NCBI GenBank assembly: GCA_003725745.1
Contig: RHDP01000001.1
Span: 3,177,001-3,241,000 of the forward strand
From: Streptomyces sp. I6
Lineage (GTDB): Bacteria; Actinomycetota; Actinomycetes; Streptomycetales; Streptomycetaceae
Length of the DNA: 64,000 bases
Direction of reading: 5' to 3'
Shown here: in pieces, positions 1 through 10,800 of the stretch
How positions within the stretch are numbered: the stretch's first letter is position 1
Layout: every line of letters begins with the position of its first letter
Notes under the pieces: generated by a model
What the model was told of the DNA's origin: nothing
The model's database searches: none
The model's input: the letters and a program-made list of their open reading frames with translations, nothing else
Position numbers and translations under genes: made by a program

Positions 1-180
1 CGGGCGGCGGGAACGAGACGGCCGGAACGGGACGGCGGCAACCAGACGGCCGAAACCAGACGCCGCAAACCGGGCACCGGAAGCCGGGCACCGAAAACGA
101 GGCGGGAGAAACGAGACGGGAGAAACGAGACGGGACCAGACGCCGGGAGCGGACGCCGGGAGCGGACGGCCGGACCGGAG
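1..180. repeat. Degenerate short tandem repeats
   Basis: No gene is visible before purD. This stretch is built of imperfect short repeats, for example GGGAGAAACGAGAC twice in tandem (104-131) and GCCGGGAGCGGAC twice in tandem (142-167), grading into looser GGACGGCCGGAAC-like units. Positions 181-323 hold nothing I recognise. Confidence 0.6.
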
Positions 181-323
181 AGGTGGGAACGAACGGCTGC
201 CCGGGCGCGGAGGGCGTCCGGGCGAAGCTCGTGCGTCGGGGCCGAGCCCGTGCGGCGTTGAGAAGAGGTCCGGGAGGGATCCGGGACATGTCCGGGAGGT
301 TCCGGGGCCGTCGGCGGAGAACG

Positions 324-368
324 GCGCGACCCCGCACACCGGGCCCGATGGCCCCGGCGGGGTCGCGC
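324..368 (-). terminator. Hairpin terminator after purD
   Basis: A perfect 12-bp stem (GCGCGACCCCGC at 324-335, its complement at 357-368) encloses a 21-nt loop that contains a smaller GGGCC/GGCCC hairpin. It lies 8 nt beyond the purD stop codon, so it most likely ends purD transcription. There is no U-tract, as is common in Streptomyces. Confidence 0.65.
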
Positions 369-376
369 ATGGCCCG

Positions 377-1629
377 TCAGGAGGGGGACGCGGCCTTGGC
401 TGCGATATCCGTGCGGTGGTGCGAGCCGTCCAGCCGAATGCGGCCCACGGCGGCGTAGGCGCGGTCGCGGGCCTCGGTCAGGTCCTCACCGGTCGCGGTC
501 ACCGACAGCACCCGGCCGCCCGCGCTGAGGATCGCGTCGCCTTCCCTCCTGGTCCCGGCGTGCAGGACGTACGCGTGCGGCGCGTCCTGCGCGGAGACCT
601 CGTCGAGTCCGCCGATCGGGTCGCCGGTGCGAGGAGTGGCCGGGTAGTGGCGGGAGGCGATGACCACGGTCACGGCGGCGTCGCCGCGCCAGTTCAGCGG
701 GGGCTCGTCGGCGAGAGCGCCCCTCGCCGCGTTCAGCAGGACGCTCGCGAGCGGTGTCCTGAGCCTGGCGAGCACCACCTGGGTCTCGGGGTCGCCGAAA
801 CGGGCGTTGAACTCGATCACGCGTACACCGCGGCTGGTGATCGCGAGTCCCGCGTACAGCAGGCCCGCGAAGGGCGTGCCACGGCGGCGGAGCTCGTCCA
901 CGGTGGGCTGGAGCACCGTCTCCATGACCTCGTCGACCAGCTTCGGGTCGGCCCACGGAAGCGGCGAGTACGCCCCCATGCCCCCGTGTTCGGTCCCTCG
1001 TCACCGTCGAGCGCACGCTTGAAGTCCTGTGCCGGCTGGAGCGGCAGCACCGTCTCACCGTCGGTGATGGCGAAGAGCGAGACCTCGGGGCCGTCCAGGT
1101 ACTCCTCGATGACCACGCGACCGCAGGCCAGCGCGTGCTCCCGAGCCTGCTCCAGATCGGCGGTCACGACGACGCCCTTGCCCGCGGCGAGCCCGTCGTC
1201 CTTGACCACGTACGGCGGGCCGAACGCGTCCAGGGCCTCGTCGACCTCGTCCGGAGTGGTGCAGACGTAGCTGCGCGCGGTGGGAACGTTCGCCGCGGCC
1301 ATCACCTCCTTGGCGAAGGCCTTGGAGCCCTCGAGCCGGGCCGCCTCGCGGGAGGGGCCGAAGCAGGGGATGCCGGCGGCCCGGACGGCGTCGGCGACAC
1401 CGGCGACGAGCGGCGCCTCGGGGCCGACGACGACCAGATCGGCCTCCAGCCGGCCGGCCAGCGCGGCGACGGCGTCGCCGTCGACGGCGTCCACCGGGTG
1501 CAGCTCGGCGACCTCTGCGATGCCGGCGTTGCCGGGGGCGCAGTAAAGAGCGGAGACGTCGGGGTCGAGGGAGAGAGCGCGGCACAGGGCGTGTTCGCGG
1601 GCGCCGCCGCCGATGACGAGGACCTTCAC
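377..1629 (-). CDS. purD: Phosphoribosylamine-glycine ligase (frameshifted in this sequence)
   Basis: GAR synthetase joins glycine to 5-phosphoribosylamine using ATP, the second step of de novo purine synthesis in the cytoplasm. The N-terminus carries the family signature GGGAREHA, followed by an ATP-grasp core. GTG at 1629 is chosen because the protein then begins directly at [13 protein letters not shown]. The reading frame breaks at the C-run 981-985: the first part reads DEGPNTGAW, the second resumes at [12 protein letters not shown]. One extra C there restores the family motif [10 protein letters not shown] and gives about 417 residues, the normal length. A sequencing deletion is likelier than a true mutation in a purine gene, because the same lesion recurs across this window. 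Confidence 0.93.
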
Positions 1630-1690
1630 GGCAGCCAGGGTAGCCCGCGCTCCGGAGGTCGCCTTGTGCGGGCCACCGAGGCGGCCGTGC

Positions 1691-4029
1691 CTACTCGTTT
1701 GTGTATTCCTCCACAACGGTCGCGCCCAGCTCCCTGACGATCAGATCGTGTCCGGACAGCGCAGAGTCGACCAGGTCCGGATCGTCCTCCTCCGGGATGT
1801 CGTCCTCGAGCGCGACGGGAGGCGGCGACGGCGGGGACTGCCGGGCCCCGGCCCCGGCGGAGTCCGCGGCGGAGCGACCCTGCTGCGGGGCCGTGCCCCC
1901 CTCCCCGCCCGCCGGGGGCGAGGGCTGTGCCGCCGGGTGCGGGGACGGCCGCGGAGCCGGCGGGGGCTGGGGTGCGGACGATGACGGGACGGCAGGGGAC
2001 GGGGCGGGCCGGCCGCCGTAACCCCCTGGCTGCCGCCGTAGCCGCCGGCGGACGATCCGCCCGGACCGGGCTGGGGCTGACCGGCACCGCCCGACGGGTC
2101 GATGATCGCCTCGATCTTCCACTGCACGTTGAAGTGCTCGGCGAGCGCCTGCCGCAGCACGTCCTCGCTACCGCTGCTCGCGAAGTTGTCCCGCGCCCCG
2201 GCGTTGATGAAGCCCAGCTGGAGGGTGGTGCCGTCGAAGCCCGCCACCTGGGCGTTCTGGCTGAGCAGGATCCAGGTGAAGCGACGGCGGTTCTTGACCG
2301 CGTCCAGGATCTGCGGCCACATGTTGCGCACCTGGGCGGCTCCCTGGGCCGCGGCGGGGGCGACTGCCGGGGACTGGGCGGCGGGAGCCGGCTCCGCCGG
2401 CGCCGGGGCCGGGCCCGCGGATGCCGCAGAGGGCCGGGCGCCCTGGCCGGGCGCGGCGGCCGAGGGCCAGGCGCCCGGCCGGGCGGCGGCGGGAGCACCG
2501 GAGCCGGGAGCCGCTGCTCCCGGCCATGCGCCGGGCCGCGGGGCGGTGGCCTCCTGGGCGGGGGTCGGGGACGGGGATCGCGGGGTCTCGGCCGGGGCAG
2601 GCTCCGCCTCGGCGGTCTGCCGGGAAGCCTGTGCGGGCTGGGGCCGCGTGGACTGGGGCGGGACGGGCCGGCCCGCCGGCTCGGGCCGGACCGGCTGCGA
2701 CTGGACGGGCTGAGGCTGGACGGGCTGAGGCTCTGCGCCGGGTGCTCCCTCACCCCGCACGGCCGCACGCACGGCAGCGGGCCCACCGCCCGGGACCATC
2801 GGCGCATGGGCCTCCGGCCCGGGCACATAGCCCATCGCCGGCCCGGAACCCTGCGCCGTGAACGCCGCGGCCGCACCGCGCTCCAGCCGATCGAGCCGGG
2901 CCTGGAGGGACCGCTCGTCGTCGAAGGCCGCGGGCAGCAGCACCCGGGCGCAGATCAGCTCCAGCTGGAGCCGGGGCGAGGTGGCGCCCCGCATCTCCGT
3001 CAGACCGGCGTTGACGAGGTCCGCGGCGCGGCTGAGTTCGGCGGCGCCGAACACCTGGGCCTGGGCCTGCATCCGCTCGACCACGTCCGCGGGCCCGTCG
3101 ATGAGCCCCTTCTCGGCCGCGTCCGGCACCGCGGCGAGGATCACCAGGTCCCGAAGCCGCTCCAGCAGGTCCGCGACGAAACGACGCGGGTCGTTGCCGC
3201 CCTCGATGACCCGGTCCACGACCTCGAACGCCGCGGCGCCGTCGCCCGCGGCGAAGGCGTCCACGACCGAGTCCAGCAGCGATCCGTCGGTGTACCCCAG
3301 CAGGGCAGTCGCCATGGCGTACGTCACACCGTCGTCCGCCGCACCGGCCAGCAGCTGGTCCATGACCGACATGGAGTCACGTACCGAACCCGCGCCGGCC
3401 CGCACCACCAGCGGAAGGACCCCGTCCTCGACCGGGATCCGCTCCTTGCCGCACACCTCGCCCAGATACTCCCGGAGAGTGCCGGGCGGCACGAGGCGGA
3501 ACGGGTAGTGGTGCGTACGCGACCGGATCGTCCCGATGACCTTCTCGGGTTCGGTCGTCGCGAAGATGAACTTGAGGTGCTCCGGCGGCTCCTCGACCAC
3601 CTTCAGCAGGGCGTTGAAGCCCGCCGAGGTGACCATGTGCGCCTCGTCGATGATGTAGATCTTGTACCGGCTCGAGGCGGGGCCGAAGAACGCCTTCTCC
3701 CGCAGCTCACGGGCATCGTCCACACCACCGTGCGACGCGGCGTCGATCTCGATGACGTCGATCGACCCCGGCCCGTTGCGCGCGAGGTCCCGGCAGGACA
3801 GGCACTCGCCGCAGGGAGTGGGAGTGGGGCCCTGCTCACAGTTCAGGCAGCGCGCGAGGATGCGGGCGCTGGTCGTCTTCCCGCATCCGCGGGGCCCGCT
3901 GAACAGATACGCGTGATTGACCCGGTTGTTCCGCAGCGCCTGCTGCAGCGGGTCGGTGACATGCTCCTGCCCGATGACCTCGGCGAAGGACTCGGGACGG
4001 TAGCGGCGGTACAGCGCGAGGGACGACAC
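1691..4029 (-). CDS. dnaX: DNA polymerase III gamma/tau subunit (frameshifted in this sequence)
   Basis: DnaX is the clamp-loader ATPase of the replicative polymerase. GTG at 4029 starts the protein at [14 protein letters not shown]. The Walker A motif GPRGCGKTT (K51) is followed by a four-cysteine zinc module (C64, C73, C76, C79) and a DEAH-type Walker B, then a long Pro/Ala/Gln-rich linker and a conserved C-terminal domain. The frame breaks at the C-run 2022-2026; one added base joins [10 protein letters not shown] to GYGGRPAP and leads to the acidic C-terminus ending EEYTNE at 1691. The restored length is about 779 residues. Programmed frameshifting is known for dnaX in E. coli, but there it shortens the protein and uses an A-rich slippery site that is absent here. 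Confidence 0.92.
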
Positions 4030-4269
4030 GCATACGAGGTTATCGGGGCCCGCCGACAACCACGGCGGCCACCGGGGAACCACCGGTCCGGGAGCCACGG
4101 GGCCACGGGCCCGCGAACCGCAGATGCCGGCCCGGCGCTCCCGAGGCCGTGACCCTCCCCGGGCCGGTCGCGGGGCCGCAGGCGCCGGCCCCGGATGCGG
4201 CGTTCCGGCCGGCCCGGATGCGACGTCCGGATGCACGACGGCGACCACCGCCATACCGGAACGCAAAGC

Positions 4270-4355
4270 GCCCCCCACGCACCCGCCAGAGCCGACCTAC
4301 CCTTGCTGCCTTCCGGCCCTGGGGGAGTTCAGTCAGATAGCGCCACGTGAGGGGC
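4270..4355 (-). ncRNA. ffs: Small signal recognition particle RNA (4.5S/scRNA)
   Basis: The minus strand contains the SRP domain IV core AGGGCCGGAAGGCAGCAA (GGAA tetraloop, complement of 4303-4320), which binds Ffh for co-translational targeting. Flanking sequences fold into one long hairpin closed by a 10-bp stem formed by 4346-4355 with 4270-4279. The ends are set by that stem and are approximate. The gene sits between dnaX and tRNA-Ser, a common Streptomyces arrangement. Confidence 0.85.
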
Positions 4356-4431
4356 TGCGCACAGAGTACCTGATGGTGAGGGCGGGGAACGAGTTCGCGA
4401 GCACTCCTCCGCGTCATGTAATGTTTCCGGC

Positions 4432-4519
4432 GGAGGATTCGCCTAGAGGCCTAGGGCGCACGCTTGGAAAGCGTGTTGGGGGCAACCCCTCACGAGTTCG
4501 AATCTCGTATCCTCCGCCA
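4432..4519 (+). tRNA. tRNA-Ser(GGA)
   Basis: The acceptor stem GGAGGAT/ATCCTCC, a long class II variable arm (TGTTGGGGGCAACCCCTCA) and the T-loop GTTCGAATC are all present; the anticodon is GGA within CTTGGAAAG. CCA is encoded (4517-4519). The 3' 56 nt are the attachment core of the island, which restores a complete tRNA on integration. Confidence 0.95.
4464..4519 (+). repeat. attL core (56-bp direct repeat)
   Basis: Identical over 56 bp to 44862-44917, running from TTGGAAAGC in the anticodon arm to the encoded CCA. The flanking bases differ (C/T on the left, C/G on the right), so the repeat length is exact. Confidence 0.95.
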
Positions 4520-4537
4520 CGGCTGACCAGCCAAAAT

Positions 4538-4570
4538 GAAGGTCCCGACCGCCCAGCGGCCGGGACCTTC
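4538..4570 (+). terminator. Hairpin downstream of tRNA-Ser, supplied by the element
   Basis: A 10-bp stem GAAGGTCCCG (4538-4547) / CGGGACCTTC (4561-4570) closes a loop with an inner GCC/GGC pair. It lies 18 nt after the tRNA and is on the element side of attL. The native tRNA terminator appears to have been displaced beyond attR (44923-44954). Confidence 0.65.
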
Positions 4571-4580
4571 GTCGTCCCGT

Positions 4581-4600
4581 GGTCTCAGTTTTGGTCTCAG
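4581..4600. repeat. Element-end repeat GGTCTCAGTTTTGGTCTCAG
   Basis: Two GGTCTCAG half-units spaced by a T-rich step, about 60 bp inside attL. Near-identical copies occur at 41189-41207 and at 44737-44755, the last about 106 bp inside attR. A plausible role is an integrase arm-type binding site. Confidence 0.6.
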
Positions 4601-4712
4601 TTGGCCTGCTGAGACCTTCGGCGATCGCCGGGCGTACACGACACCTGTCTGGTGCCAGCGACCTCTGCGATGCTTACCCCACACCAGCTGGCAGGCAGAG
4701 AGTGGGACTGAG

Positions 4713-6680
4713 TTGAGCATCCTGGGTAACTTCGTGTGGTCGATCGCTGACCAGCTGCGAGGCGTCTACAGGCCACACCAGTACGGCGGAGTCATTCTGC
4801 CGTTCACGATCCTGCGCCGCCTCGACTGCCTCCTCGAACCCACTCGCGACGACGTCCGCTCCCTCGCCCAGAAGTACGACGGCGGTGCTTTGGACGTCCA
4901 GGTCAAGCGCAAGACTGGGCTGACCTTCTACAACACCTCGCAGTACGACCTCGCCCGGCTCCTTGAGGATCCTGCAGGGCTGCGTGCCAACCTGATCGAC
5001 TACATTTCGCACTTCTCCAGCAACATCGATGTCTTCGAGCGCTTCGGCTTCGAGGCAGAGATCAACAAGCTCGACGAGAAGAACCGGCTGTACCTGATCG
5101 TCTCCAAGTTTGCCGACGTCGACCTGCACCCCGATACCGTCCCGAACGCGGCGATGGGCGATCTGTACGAGCACCTGATCTACAAGTTCGCGGAAGCCTC
5201 CAACGAGGAGGCTGGCGAGCACTACACGCCACGCGACGCGATCCGTCTCATGGTCGACCTGCTGTTCGCCGAGGAAAACGAAAGCCTGCTGGAACCCGGC
5301 ACCATCCGCACGATCTACGACCCCACCGCTGGAACGGGCGGCATGCTCTCGGTGGCCGAGGAACGCCTGCTGGAACGCAACCCGCAAGCCCGTCTGCGCC
5401 TATATGGACAAGAGATCAACGATCTCTCCTACGCCATCTGCAAGTCCGACATGATCGCCAAGGGGCAAGACGTCGGCAACATCAGGCTCGGAGACACCCT
5501 CGCTGACGACAAGTTCTTCGACAAGACCTTCGACTTCTGCATGTCCAACCCGCCGTATGGGGTGGACTGGAAGGCTTCGGAGGAAGCGGTCAAGGCGGAA
5601 CGCAAGAAGGACGGGCCGAACGGCCGCTTCGGCCCGGGGGTGCCGCCGGTCTCGGATGGCCAGATGCTTTTCTTGACTCACTTGGCTCACAAGATGCGCC
5701 CCGCCCACGAGGGCGGAGGCCGCGCCGGCATCGTCTTGAACGGATCCCCGCTGTTCACTGGCGTGGCCGAGTCAGGCTCGTCGGAGATCCGCCGCTGGTT
5801 GTTGGAGAACGACCTGGTGGACGCAGTTATCGCGCTGCCCACCGACATGTTCTTCAACACCAACATCGCGACCTACATCTGGCTTCTGGACAACGCAAAG
5901 CCGGCCGAACGGCGTGACAAGGTCCAACTGATCGACGCCACCAGCATGTGGACCAAGATGCGCAAGGGGATGGGCTCCAAGCGCAAGGAGATCGACGCGG
6001 CAGCTCGCGAGCGGATCGTGAAGCTGTACGACGCCTTCGTCGAGACCGAGGATTCCAAGATCCTTAAGAACTCCGACTTCGGGTACTGGACGATCACCGT
6101 TGAGACCCCCCTGCGCATGAACTTCACGGCATCCCGAGCCGTCAATCTGGACAACAAGGCTCTGGCCAAGGCGTTCGGCAAGGACAACGACCCGGCACCG
6201 TTCCTGGCCGTGCTGGCGGGCATGGCCATGCAGACCTACCTGAGCCAGGACGAGTTCATCGAGGCCATCCGCATGGAGTTCGCCGCGGCTGGACTGAAGC
6301 TGACCTCTGCCCAGTACCGCCACCTCGCCATCGCTCTCGGCGCCCCTGATCCGTCTGCAGGGGCCGTCACGGACGCCAGGGGCAACCCCGAGCCAGATGT
6401 CCCGAAGCGCGACACGGAGAACGTCCCATTCACCTTTGGCGGCAACACGCTCGGCGATGCCGGCCGGGACGAAACGATCAAGGCGTATTTCGAGGCCGAG
6501 GTGGCCCCGCACGTGCCAGATGCCTGGATGGACACGAAGAAGACGAAGGTGGGCTACGAGATCCCATTCACCCGGCTTTTCTACACGTACACTCCGCCGC
6601 GCCCGCTGGCTGAGATCGACAAGGATCTGGAGGCCCAGATCTCCAAGATCATGGGGCTGCTCCGGGAGGTCGAGGCGTGA
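4713..6680 (+). CDS. hsdM: Type I restriction-modification methyltransferase subunit HsdM
   Basis: Adenine-N6 DNA methyltransferase subunit of a type I system. The N-terminal helical domain (from LGNFVWSIADQLRGVYRP) precedes a Rossmann-type methylase core with the SAM-binding motif DPTAGTGGM (from D203) and catalytic motif NPPY (from N279). The length, 655 residues, fits the family. TTG at 4713 is taken as the start because the conserved helix begins just after it and no ATG/GTG fits in frame; the upstream reading frame crosses the attL hairpin and is not credible. The stop overlaps the hsdS start by 4 nt, so translation is coupled. Confidence 0.93.
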   Translation: MSILGNFVWSIADQLRGVYRPHQYGGVILPFTILRRLDCLLEPTRDDVRSLAQKYDGGALDVQVKRKTGLTFYNTSQYDLARLLEDPAGLRANLIDYISHFSSNIDVFERFGFEAEINKLDEKNRLYLIVSKFADVDLHPDTVPNAAMGDLYEHLIYKFAEASNEEAGEHYTPRDAIRLMVDLLFAEENESLLEPGTIRTIYDPTAGTGGMLSVAEERLLERNPQARLRLYGQEINDLSYAICKSDMIAKGQDVGNIRLGDTLADDKFFDKTFDFCMSNPPYGVDWKASEEAVKAERKKDGPNGRFGPGVPPVSDGQMLFLTHLAHKMRPAHEGGGRAGIVLNGSPLFTGVAESGSSEIRRWLLENDLVDAVIALPTDMFFNTNIATYIWLLDNAKPAERRDKVQLIDATSMWTKMRKGMGSKRKEIDAAARERIVKLYDAFVETEDSKILKNSDFGYWTITVETPLRMNFTASRAVNLDNKALAKAFGKDNDPAPFLAVLAGMAMQTYLSQDEFIEAIRMEFAAAGLKLTSAQYRHLAIALGAPDPSAGAVTDARGNPEPDVPKRDTENVPFTFGGNTLGDAGRDETIKAYFEAEVAPHVPDAWMDTKKTKVGYEIPFTRLFYTYTPPRPLAEIDKDLEAQISKIMGLLREVEA

Positions 6681-7891
6681 CACCGCCGCAGGATATTCGC
6701 CTTAAGTACCTCTACACCCAATCAGGAGAGGCCAATCATCCAAGCGAGGAAGTTCTTTCGGTCTACCGCGAACACGGGGTAATCCCCAAGTCGTCGCGGT
6801 CCGACAACTTCAACAAAACCCCTGATAGCGTGGAGCGCTATCTGCTCGTCCGGCCTGGTGACCTCGTGGTCAACAGGATGAAGGCTTGGCAGGGATCGCT
6901 CGGGGTGTCGGCATACCGAGGGATCGTCAGCGGAGACTACGAAGTGCTTCGCCCCGTCTCCAATTCAATTTCGGGCCGATACATGCACTACGCGCTCCGC
7001 TCACGCCACATGGTTGGAGAATACAGGGTGCGGTCGACGGGGATCAGGCCCTCCCAGTGGCGGCTTTACTGGGACCAAATGGGAGACATTCGGATTACCC
7101 TGCCACCTTTGCAGGAGCAGGAACGGATCTCCGATTACCTCGACCATGAGATCGCGCAGATCGACACTCTGATCAGGGAACAGCAGCAGCTGGTTGAGAT
7201 GCTGCGCGAGCGGCGGGCCGCCGTAAGTACAGAGGAAATTGATTCGGTTGCGTCTCTGACCACCGGGCAGCGCTTGAAACACGTCGTGACCGGAGTAACG
7301 CAGGGTTGGAGTCCGCAGTGTTACCCGTGGCCCGCCGATGGCGTAGAAACCTGGGGGGTCCTGAAGGCTGGCGCCGCCAACGGAGGGGTGTTCCGGCCGT
7401 ATGAGAACAAGGAGCTTCCCGAGGACCAGGCACCCAGACCTGACCGTGTCGTCCAGAGGGGCCATCTTGTTGTTTCGCGGGCAAACACCCGTGACCTAGT
7501 GGGGAGTGCAGCAGTCGTCGAAGGTGATTTCCCTCGTCTCATGCTGTCCGACAAGTTGTACGCCTTCGATCTCGATGAGACACAGGCAGACCCTGTCTAT
7601 GTGGCGACCGTTCTGGGGACTCCTCGCCTTAGAGGTCTCATTGAACTGGAAGCAACCGGGGCGTCTCCTTCGATGCAGAACGTCAGTCAGGACGACATCC
7701 TCAACCTTCCGATGGACCTTCCTGCAGTTGACGTTCAACATCAGGTTGTTTCCCGCATTCGCGAGCAGAACGGTCAGATCGACACCCTGATCGCCGAGTC
7801 TGAACGCCTGATTGAACTGTCCCAGGAACGGCGGGCCGCGCTCATCACCGCGGCCGTGACCGGCCAGATCGATGTATCTCAGGAGAGCTGA
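6677..7891 (+). CDS. hsdS: Type I restriction specificity subunit HsdS
   Basis: Specificity subunit that selects the bipartite recognition sequence for HsdM and HsdR. Two target-recognition domains are visible, each followed by a conserved helix: LPPLQEQERISDYLDHEIAQ near residue 140 and DVQHQVVSRIREQNGQ near residue 350. The second ends with the typical ERRAALITAAVTGQIDV tail. GTG at 6677 overlaps the hsdM stop as GTGA. At 404 residues the protein is full length. Base use is less GC-rich than in the neighbours, usual for HsdS. Confidence 0.92.
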   Translation: MTPPQDIRLKYLYTQSGEANHPSEEVLSVYREHGVIPKSSRSDNFNKTPDSVERYLLVRPGDLVVNRMKAWQGSLGVSAYRGIVSGDYEVLRPVSNSISGRYMHYALRSRHMVGEYRVRSTGIRPSQWRLYWDQMGDIRITLPPLQEQERISDYLDHEIAQIDTLIREQQQLVEMLRERRAAVSTEEIDSVASLTTGQRLKHVVTGVTQGWSPQCYPWPADGVETWGVLKAGAANGGVFRPYENKELPEDQAPRPDRVVQRGHLVVSRANTRDLVGSAAVVEGDFPRLMLSDKLYAFDLDETQADPVYVATVLGTPRLRGLIELEATGASPSMQNVSQDDILNLPMDLPAVDVQHQVVSRIREQNGQIDTLIAESERLIELSQERRAALITAAVTGQIDVSQES

Positions 7892-10800
7892 TGGGCCAGC
7901 ACAACGAGATGCAGTTCGAGAAGGAGCTGTGCGAGCACCTAGCCGCCCAGGGATGGCTGTACTCCGAGGACGACACCGGTTACGACCGTGAACGCGCTGT
8001 GTTCCGGAAGGACCTCCTCGGGTGGCTTGAGGACACGCAGGATGGCGAGCTGGCCAAGGTGGTCAAGACCGGTGCCGCAGACGAGGCCAAGCAGCAAGAT
8101 CAGGTCCTAGACCGGCTGGTGAAGTGTCTGACGAACGACATGGAGAACGGTGGCGGCACGCTCAACGTGCTCCGCCACGGGTTCAAGCACCTGTCGGCCC
8201 GGTTCCGCATGTGCCAGTTCAGGCCGGAGTCCACCCTGAACGCCAAGACGGTGGAGGACTACGACAAGGTCCGCCTGCGTGTGATGCGGCAGGTCCACTT
8301 CTCCACGGCCGACCAGCGCAGTGTGGACCTGGTGTTCTTTATCAACGGCCTGCCGGTGGCCACGGCCGAGCTGAAGACCGACTTCACGCAGACGGTCGAG
8401 GACGCCAAGCAGCAGTACAGGAGCAGCCGGCACCCGAAGGACCCCGGCACGAAGCATGTGCAGCCGCTGTTCACCTCTGGGCGCGGCGCGCTGGTGCACT
8501 TCGCGGTGTCCAACGACGAGGTTTGGATGACCACGAAGCTGGCCGGCGAGAAGACGGTCTTCCTGCCGTTCAACCGGGGTACCGAGGACGGTGGGGCCGG
8601 CAACCCTCTCAACGCGGAAGGGTCGCCGTCGTCGTACCTGTGGGAGCGCGTGCTGCAGCGGGACGCATGGCTGAACATCTTCGGCCGGTTTATGTACATC
8701 AAGCATGACCAGCACACCGATCCGATCACCGGCAAGAAGACCCGCTCAGCAACACTGCGCTTCCCCCGTTTCCACCAGTGGGAGGCCGTAACCAAGGTGA
8801 CCAACAAGGTCATCGAGGAGGGGGCTGGCCACCGGTACCTGATCCAGCACTCGGCGGGCTCGGGCAAGACCGACTCGATCTCCTGGTTGGCTCACCGCCT
8901 GGCCCGGCTGCAAGTGGACAACACCAAGGTCTTCGATTCCGTCATCGTCGTCACCGACCGCAACGTGCTGGACGGGCAGCTGCAGGACGCGATCAAGCAG
9001 ATCGACAACGATCAGGGGATCGTGCTGGCCATTGACCGGAGGCAGGCAGCCCGTGAGGGCTCCTCTAAGTCGGGAGTGCTGGCCAAGGCCCTCACCGACG
9101 GCAAGTTGATCATCGTCGTCACGATCCAGACCTTCCCGCACGCCATGGATGAGATCCGTCAGTCCAAGGGGTTGAAGGGCAAGAGGTTCGCCGTCATCGC
9201 CGACGAGGCGCACTCCTCTCAGTCCGGGCAGGTGGCCAACAAGCTGAAGGCCGTGTTGACGTCCGAGGAGCTGAAGGAGATCGAAGAAGGTGGCGAGGTC
9301 GACATCGAGTCGGTCTTGGCCTCCGAGGCGTCCGAGCGGGCCGCCAGCGAGAACATCTCGTACTTCGCGTTCACCGCCACGCCCAAGGGCAAGACGTTGG
9401 AGCTGTTCGGCCGGGTGCCCGAGGGCACAACCCTGCCACCTCAGGCTTTCCACGTGTACTCGATGAAGCAGGCCATCGAGGAGGGCTTCATCCTCGATGT
9501 TCTGCGGGGCTATCACTCGTTCAAGCTGGCCTTCCAGGTCGGGCAGAACGCAGCTGGCGGCGACTCGGAGGTCGACCAGAGCGAGGCGACCAAGCAGGTC
9601 ATGCGGTGGGTGAAGCTCAATCCGCAGACCATCGCGCAGAAGGCCGCGATCATCGTCGAGCACTTCCGGTCCAACGTCGCGCACCTGCTGGACGGTCACG
9701 CCAAGGCCATGGTCGTGGCCGACTCCCGCAAGGCGGCGGTGCGCTTCAAGTTGGCGATCGACGACTACATAGCCAAGAAGGGCCTCGGTTACGGCACCCT
9801 GGTGGCCTTCTCCGGCAAGGTCGACGACCCCGAGTCCGGCCCAACGGACTTCACCGAAACCTCGATGAACCCCGGGATATACGACCTGCGCACCGCGTTC
9901 CAGGGCGACGAGTACAAGGTCATGATCGTCGCCAACAAGTTCCAGACCGGCTTCGACCAGCCGCTGCTGTGCGCCATGTACGTCGACAGGCCGCTGTCGG
10001 GCGTGACGGCGGTGCAGACGCTCTCCCGCCTCAATCGCACGTACGTGACCCCGTCGGGCATCCACAAGACCTCGGCGATGGCGCAGGTCGTGGACTTCGT
10101 CAACTCTCCGGACATCATCCAGGAGGCGTTCGAGCCGTACTACACCGACGCGCACCTGGAGCAGGCCACCGACCCGAACCTCGTCCACGACCTCTCCGCC
10201 AAGCTGGACACCTTCGGGATCTACACGCCGGCCGAGATCGACCAGTGCGCCGAAGCATTCGTGATGAACAAGGGCAACAACGCCCTGACGGCTGCGGTGA
10301 ACCCTGGGAAGAAGCGATTCCAGGACAGGTATACCGCCGCTCTTGTCGCGAACGGCGGTGAGGGGGAGAAGGCCGTCCTGGAAGAGCTCGACTTGTTCCG
10401 CAAGGACGTCGGCACCTTCGTACGCCTCTACGACTTCATGAGCCAGATCATCGACTATGGCGATGCAGACCTGGAGAAGCGCAGCATCTACCTTCGGCTG
10501 TTGGCTCGCCGGATCCAGCCCGACAACTACACCGCCCCGATCGACCTGTCCGACGTGGTGCTCCAGAACGTCAAGCAGATCGACAAGGGCAAGGTCGACA
10601 TCTCCCTGGGCGGCCAGGACGTCGCGCTCAAAGGCGTGACGGGCGCGGGGTCAGCAAGTAAGAAGGACCCCAAGATCGTGGCGTTCCAGACCGTCCTGGA
10701 GCGGCTCAACGATCTCTTCGGCAACGAGGACTTCACGACCACCCAGAAGGTGTCCTTCCTGGAGGCCCTCCTCGGCTCTCTGCTGGAGGATCAGGACCTC

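Noticed and set aside
1927-4152. Long plus-strand frame antisense to dnaX
   Set aside because: Composition is Arg/Gly/His-rich shadow of a recognised gene, with no motif or start signal.
8746-10188. 480-codon minus-strand frame inside hsdR
   Set aside because: Antisense of the conserved helicase domains; high-GC DNA commonly leaves such frames open.
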